A DNA stretch of 6,706 bases from an uncultured Chlorobiota bacterium (GTDB taxonomy: Bacteria; Bacteroidota; Kapaibacteriia; OLB7). A program made the translations under genes and the position numbers. Shown piece by piece: positions 6,027 to 6,706 of the stretch (position 1 is its first letter; every line of letters starts with the position of its first letter). The stretch is from NCBI GenBank assembly GCA_946481475.1, contig CAMLOB010000221.1, positions 1-6,706 on the forward strand, in the 5' to 3' direction. The notes beneath the pieces are model-generated. The model ran no database searches and was not told where the DNA came from. It was given only the letters and a program-made list of their open reading frames with translations.

Positions 6027-6548
6027 ATGGCCAAAACTGCGAAGAAGGCTGCTGCACCGAAGAAGGCTGCAGCGAAGAAGGCCACAAAGAAAGCTGCTGC
6101 GCCGAAGAAGGCCGCAGCGAAGAAGGCCACAAAGAAAGCCGCTGCACCGAAGAAGGCCGCAGCAAAGAAGGCTGCTGCACCGAAGAAGGCTGCAGCGAAG
6201 AAGGCCACAAAGAAGGCTGCTGCACCGAAGAAGGCCGCAGCCAAGAAGACCGCAAAGAAGGCCGCTGCGCCGAAGAAGGCCGCACCGAAGAAAGCAGCCA
6301 AGAAGGCCGCAGCCAAGAAGCCGGCTACAAAGAAGGCCGCTGCACCGAAGAAGGCCGCAGCAAAGAAAGCCGCTGCACCGAAGAAGGCTGCAGCGAAGAA
6401 AGCCGCTGCACCGAAGAAGGCTGCAGCAAAGAAGGCTGCTGCACCGAAGAAGGCCGCAGCAAAGAAAGCCGCTGCACCGAAGAAGGCTGCAGCGAAGAAG
6501 GCCGCAAAGAAGGCTGCACCGAAGAAGGCCGCAGCAAAGAAAAAGTAG
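6027..6548 (+). CDS. Histone H1-like Lys/Ala/Pro-rich repeat protein
   Basis: A 173-residue protein made of only five kinds of residue: by my count 84 Ala, 68 Lys, 14 Pro, 6 Thr and the initiator Met. There is no acidic, aromatic or branched aliphatic residue. After a 7-residue leader (MAKTAKK) it is built from the 11-residue unit AAAPKKAAAKK, often extended by ATKK, TAKK or AAKK to 15. The first half is mostly 15-residue units. A variant unit with PATKK follows (near residues 93-102), then five 11-residue units in a row, the fifth extended by AAKK, and a closing AAPKKAAAKKK. Such sequences match the C-terminal tails of histone H1 and bacterial H1-like proteins (chlamydial Hc2, Bordetella BpH1, AlgP), which bind DNA through charge and help condense the nucleoid. 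No separate globular domain is present. It has its own strong ribosome site and a terminator just downstream. Specific function is inferred only. Confidence 0.9.
   Translation: MAKTAKKAAAPKKAAAKKATKKAAAPKKAAAKKATKKAAAPKKAAAKKAAAPKKAAAKKATKKAAAPKKAAAKKTAKKAAAPKKAAPKKAAKKAAAKKPATKKAAAPKKAAAKKAAAPKKAAAKKAAAPKKAAAKKAAAPKKAAAKKAAAPKKAAAKKAAKKAAPKKAAAKKK
6047..6545 (+). repeat. Degenerate 33/45-base tandem repeats within the histone-like gene
   Basis: The protein repeats are mirrored in DNA as 33-base units (about 12 copies of the core, some carrying a 12-base insert that makes 45). Copies differ mainly at third codon positions (GCT/GCC, GCA/GCG, AAG/AAA), so they have been held at protein level while drifting in DNA. 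The array is strongly purine-rich on the coding strand. Changes in copy number by slippage or recombination are to be expected. Confidence 0.8.
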
Positions 6549-6574
6549 CCGACTTTGTGGTTCCGTCGGTTTTT
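6548..6574 (+). terminator. Weak first terminator hairpin after the histone-like gene
   Basis: CCGAC (6549-6553) pairs with GTCGG (6565-6569) around an 11-base loop, and a G-U pair extends the stem to six. Five T (6570-6574) follow directly. The stem begins at the stop codon. It is short with a large loop, so it may only assist the stronger hairpin downstream. Confidence 0.3.
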
Positions 6575-6578
6575 CAGC

Positions 6579-6616
6579 AAGGCCGATCGTCTCGGAAAGA
6601 CGATCGGCCTTCTTTC
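6579..6616 (+). terminator. Rho-independent terminator with a 14-bp perfect stem
   Basis: AAGGCCGATCGTCT (6579-6592) pairs perfectly with AGACGATCGGCCTT (6598-6611) around the 5-base loop CGGAA, followed by CTTTC. The long GC-rich stem placed 30 bases after the histone-like stop codon makes it the end of the rightward transcription unit. The T tract is short and interrupted. No T run follows on the opposite strand, so it does not look bidirectional. Confidence 0.8.
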
Positions 6617-6653
6617 ATCCCGGCGGTTCCGTCCTCCGGTACATTCTTACCGT

Positions 6654-6661
6654 TATATTAG
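6654..6661 (+). promoter_or_regulatory. Possible -7 promoter element for a gene beyond the window
   Basis: TATATTAG matches the Bacteroidota TAnnTTTG element at all but one defined position, in an AT-richer patch after the terminator. An ATG at 6702 follows at a sensible distance, but only its first codons lie inside the window, and no clear -33 element was found. Confidence 0.2.
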
Positions 6662-6706
6662 CAGAGGCGGAATCACACACTCCACACAACATCTGTTAAT
6701 CATGCC

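Noticed and set aside
5834..6580. 248-residue minus-strand open frame rich in Phe, Ala and Gly opposite the histone-like gene
   Set aside because: It is the mirror of GCN/AAR codon repeats, which cannot make stops in that frame. It also runs into the glycosylase gene and has no ribosome site.
6702..6706. ATG at the right edge as the start of a new gene
   Set aside because: Only five bases remain and no ribosome site precedes it, so it cannot be supported.

Overview
The window comes from a fairly GC-rich Gram-negative bacterium, most likely of the Bacteroidota/Chlorobiota/Ignavibacteria-Kapabacteria branch of the FCB group. This is inferred from several signs: a CoaBC of the Bacteroidota-like sequence type, mostly weak Shine-Dalgarno sites, a lipoprotein resembling DUF6252 proteins, a secreted protein with the Gly-Ser-Gly-Leu-Trp-Phe-Gly and Asp-Pro-Asp-Ile-Gly motifs seen in large exported proteins of these lineages, and an anti-sigma factor carrying a C-terminal beta-barrel. 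I could not run a search, so the taxon is a judgement from memory.

Left half (1-3465, all minus strand, read right to left): an ECF sigma factor (3465-2896); 6 bases later a 428-residue protein (2889-1603) with an anti-sigma-like N-terminus, one transmembrane helix, a coiled coil and about eight predicted beta strands; 20 bases later a small lipoprotein (1582-932); then, after 78 bases, a secreted protein (853 to beyond base 1) that runs off the window. The first three look like one operon. The sigma/anti-sigma pair has the architecture of the dual membrane-spanning anti-sigma (Dma) systems described in Bacteroides, in which one protein bridges both membranes and holds a cytoplasmic sigma factor. 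The lipoprotein and the secreted protein are candidate outputs or sensor partners.

Middle (3466-3855): a 390-base divergent intergenic region with no convincing gene. It holds a perfect 14-base palindrome just upstream of a plausible Bacteroidota-type promoter for the rightward genes, and a weak ECF-type promoter candidate for the leftward operon.

Right half (3856-6611, plus strand): coaBC (coenzyme A biosynthesis) overlaps by ATGA with a family 4-type uracil-DNA glycosylase whose third iron-sulfur ligand position is Ser rather than Cys. A 114-base gap leads to a histone H1-like protein of 173 residues made only of Ala, Lys, Pro, Thr and the initiator Met, built from 11- and 15-residue repeats. 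It ends in a strong terminator hairpin. The last 95 bases hold no gene, only a possible promoter for something beyond the edge.
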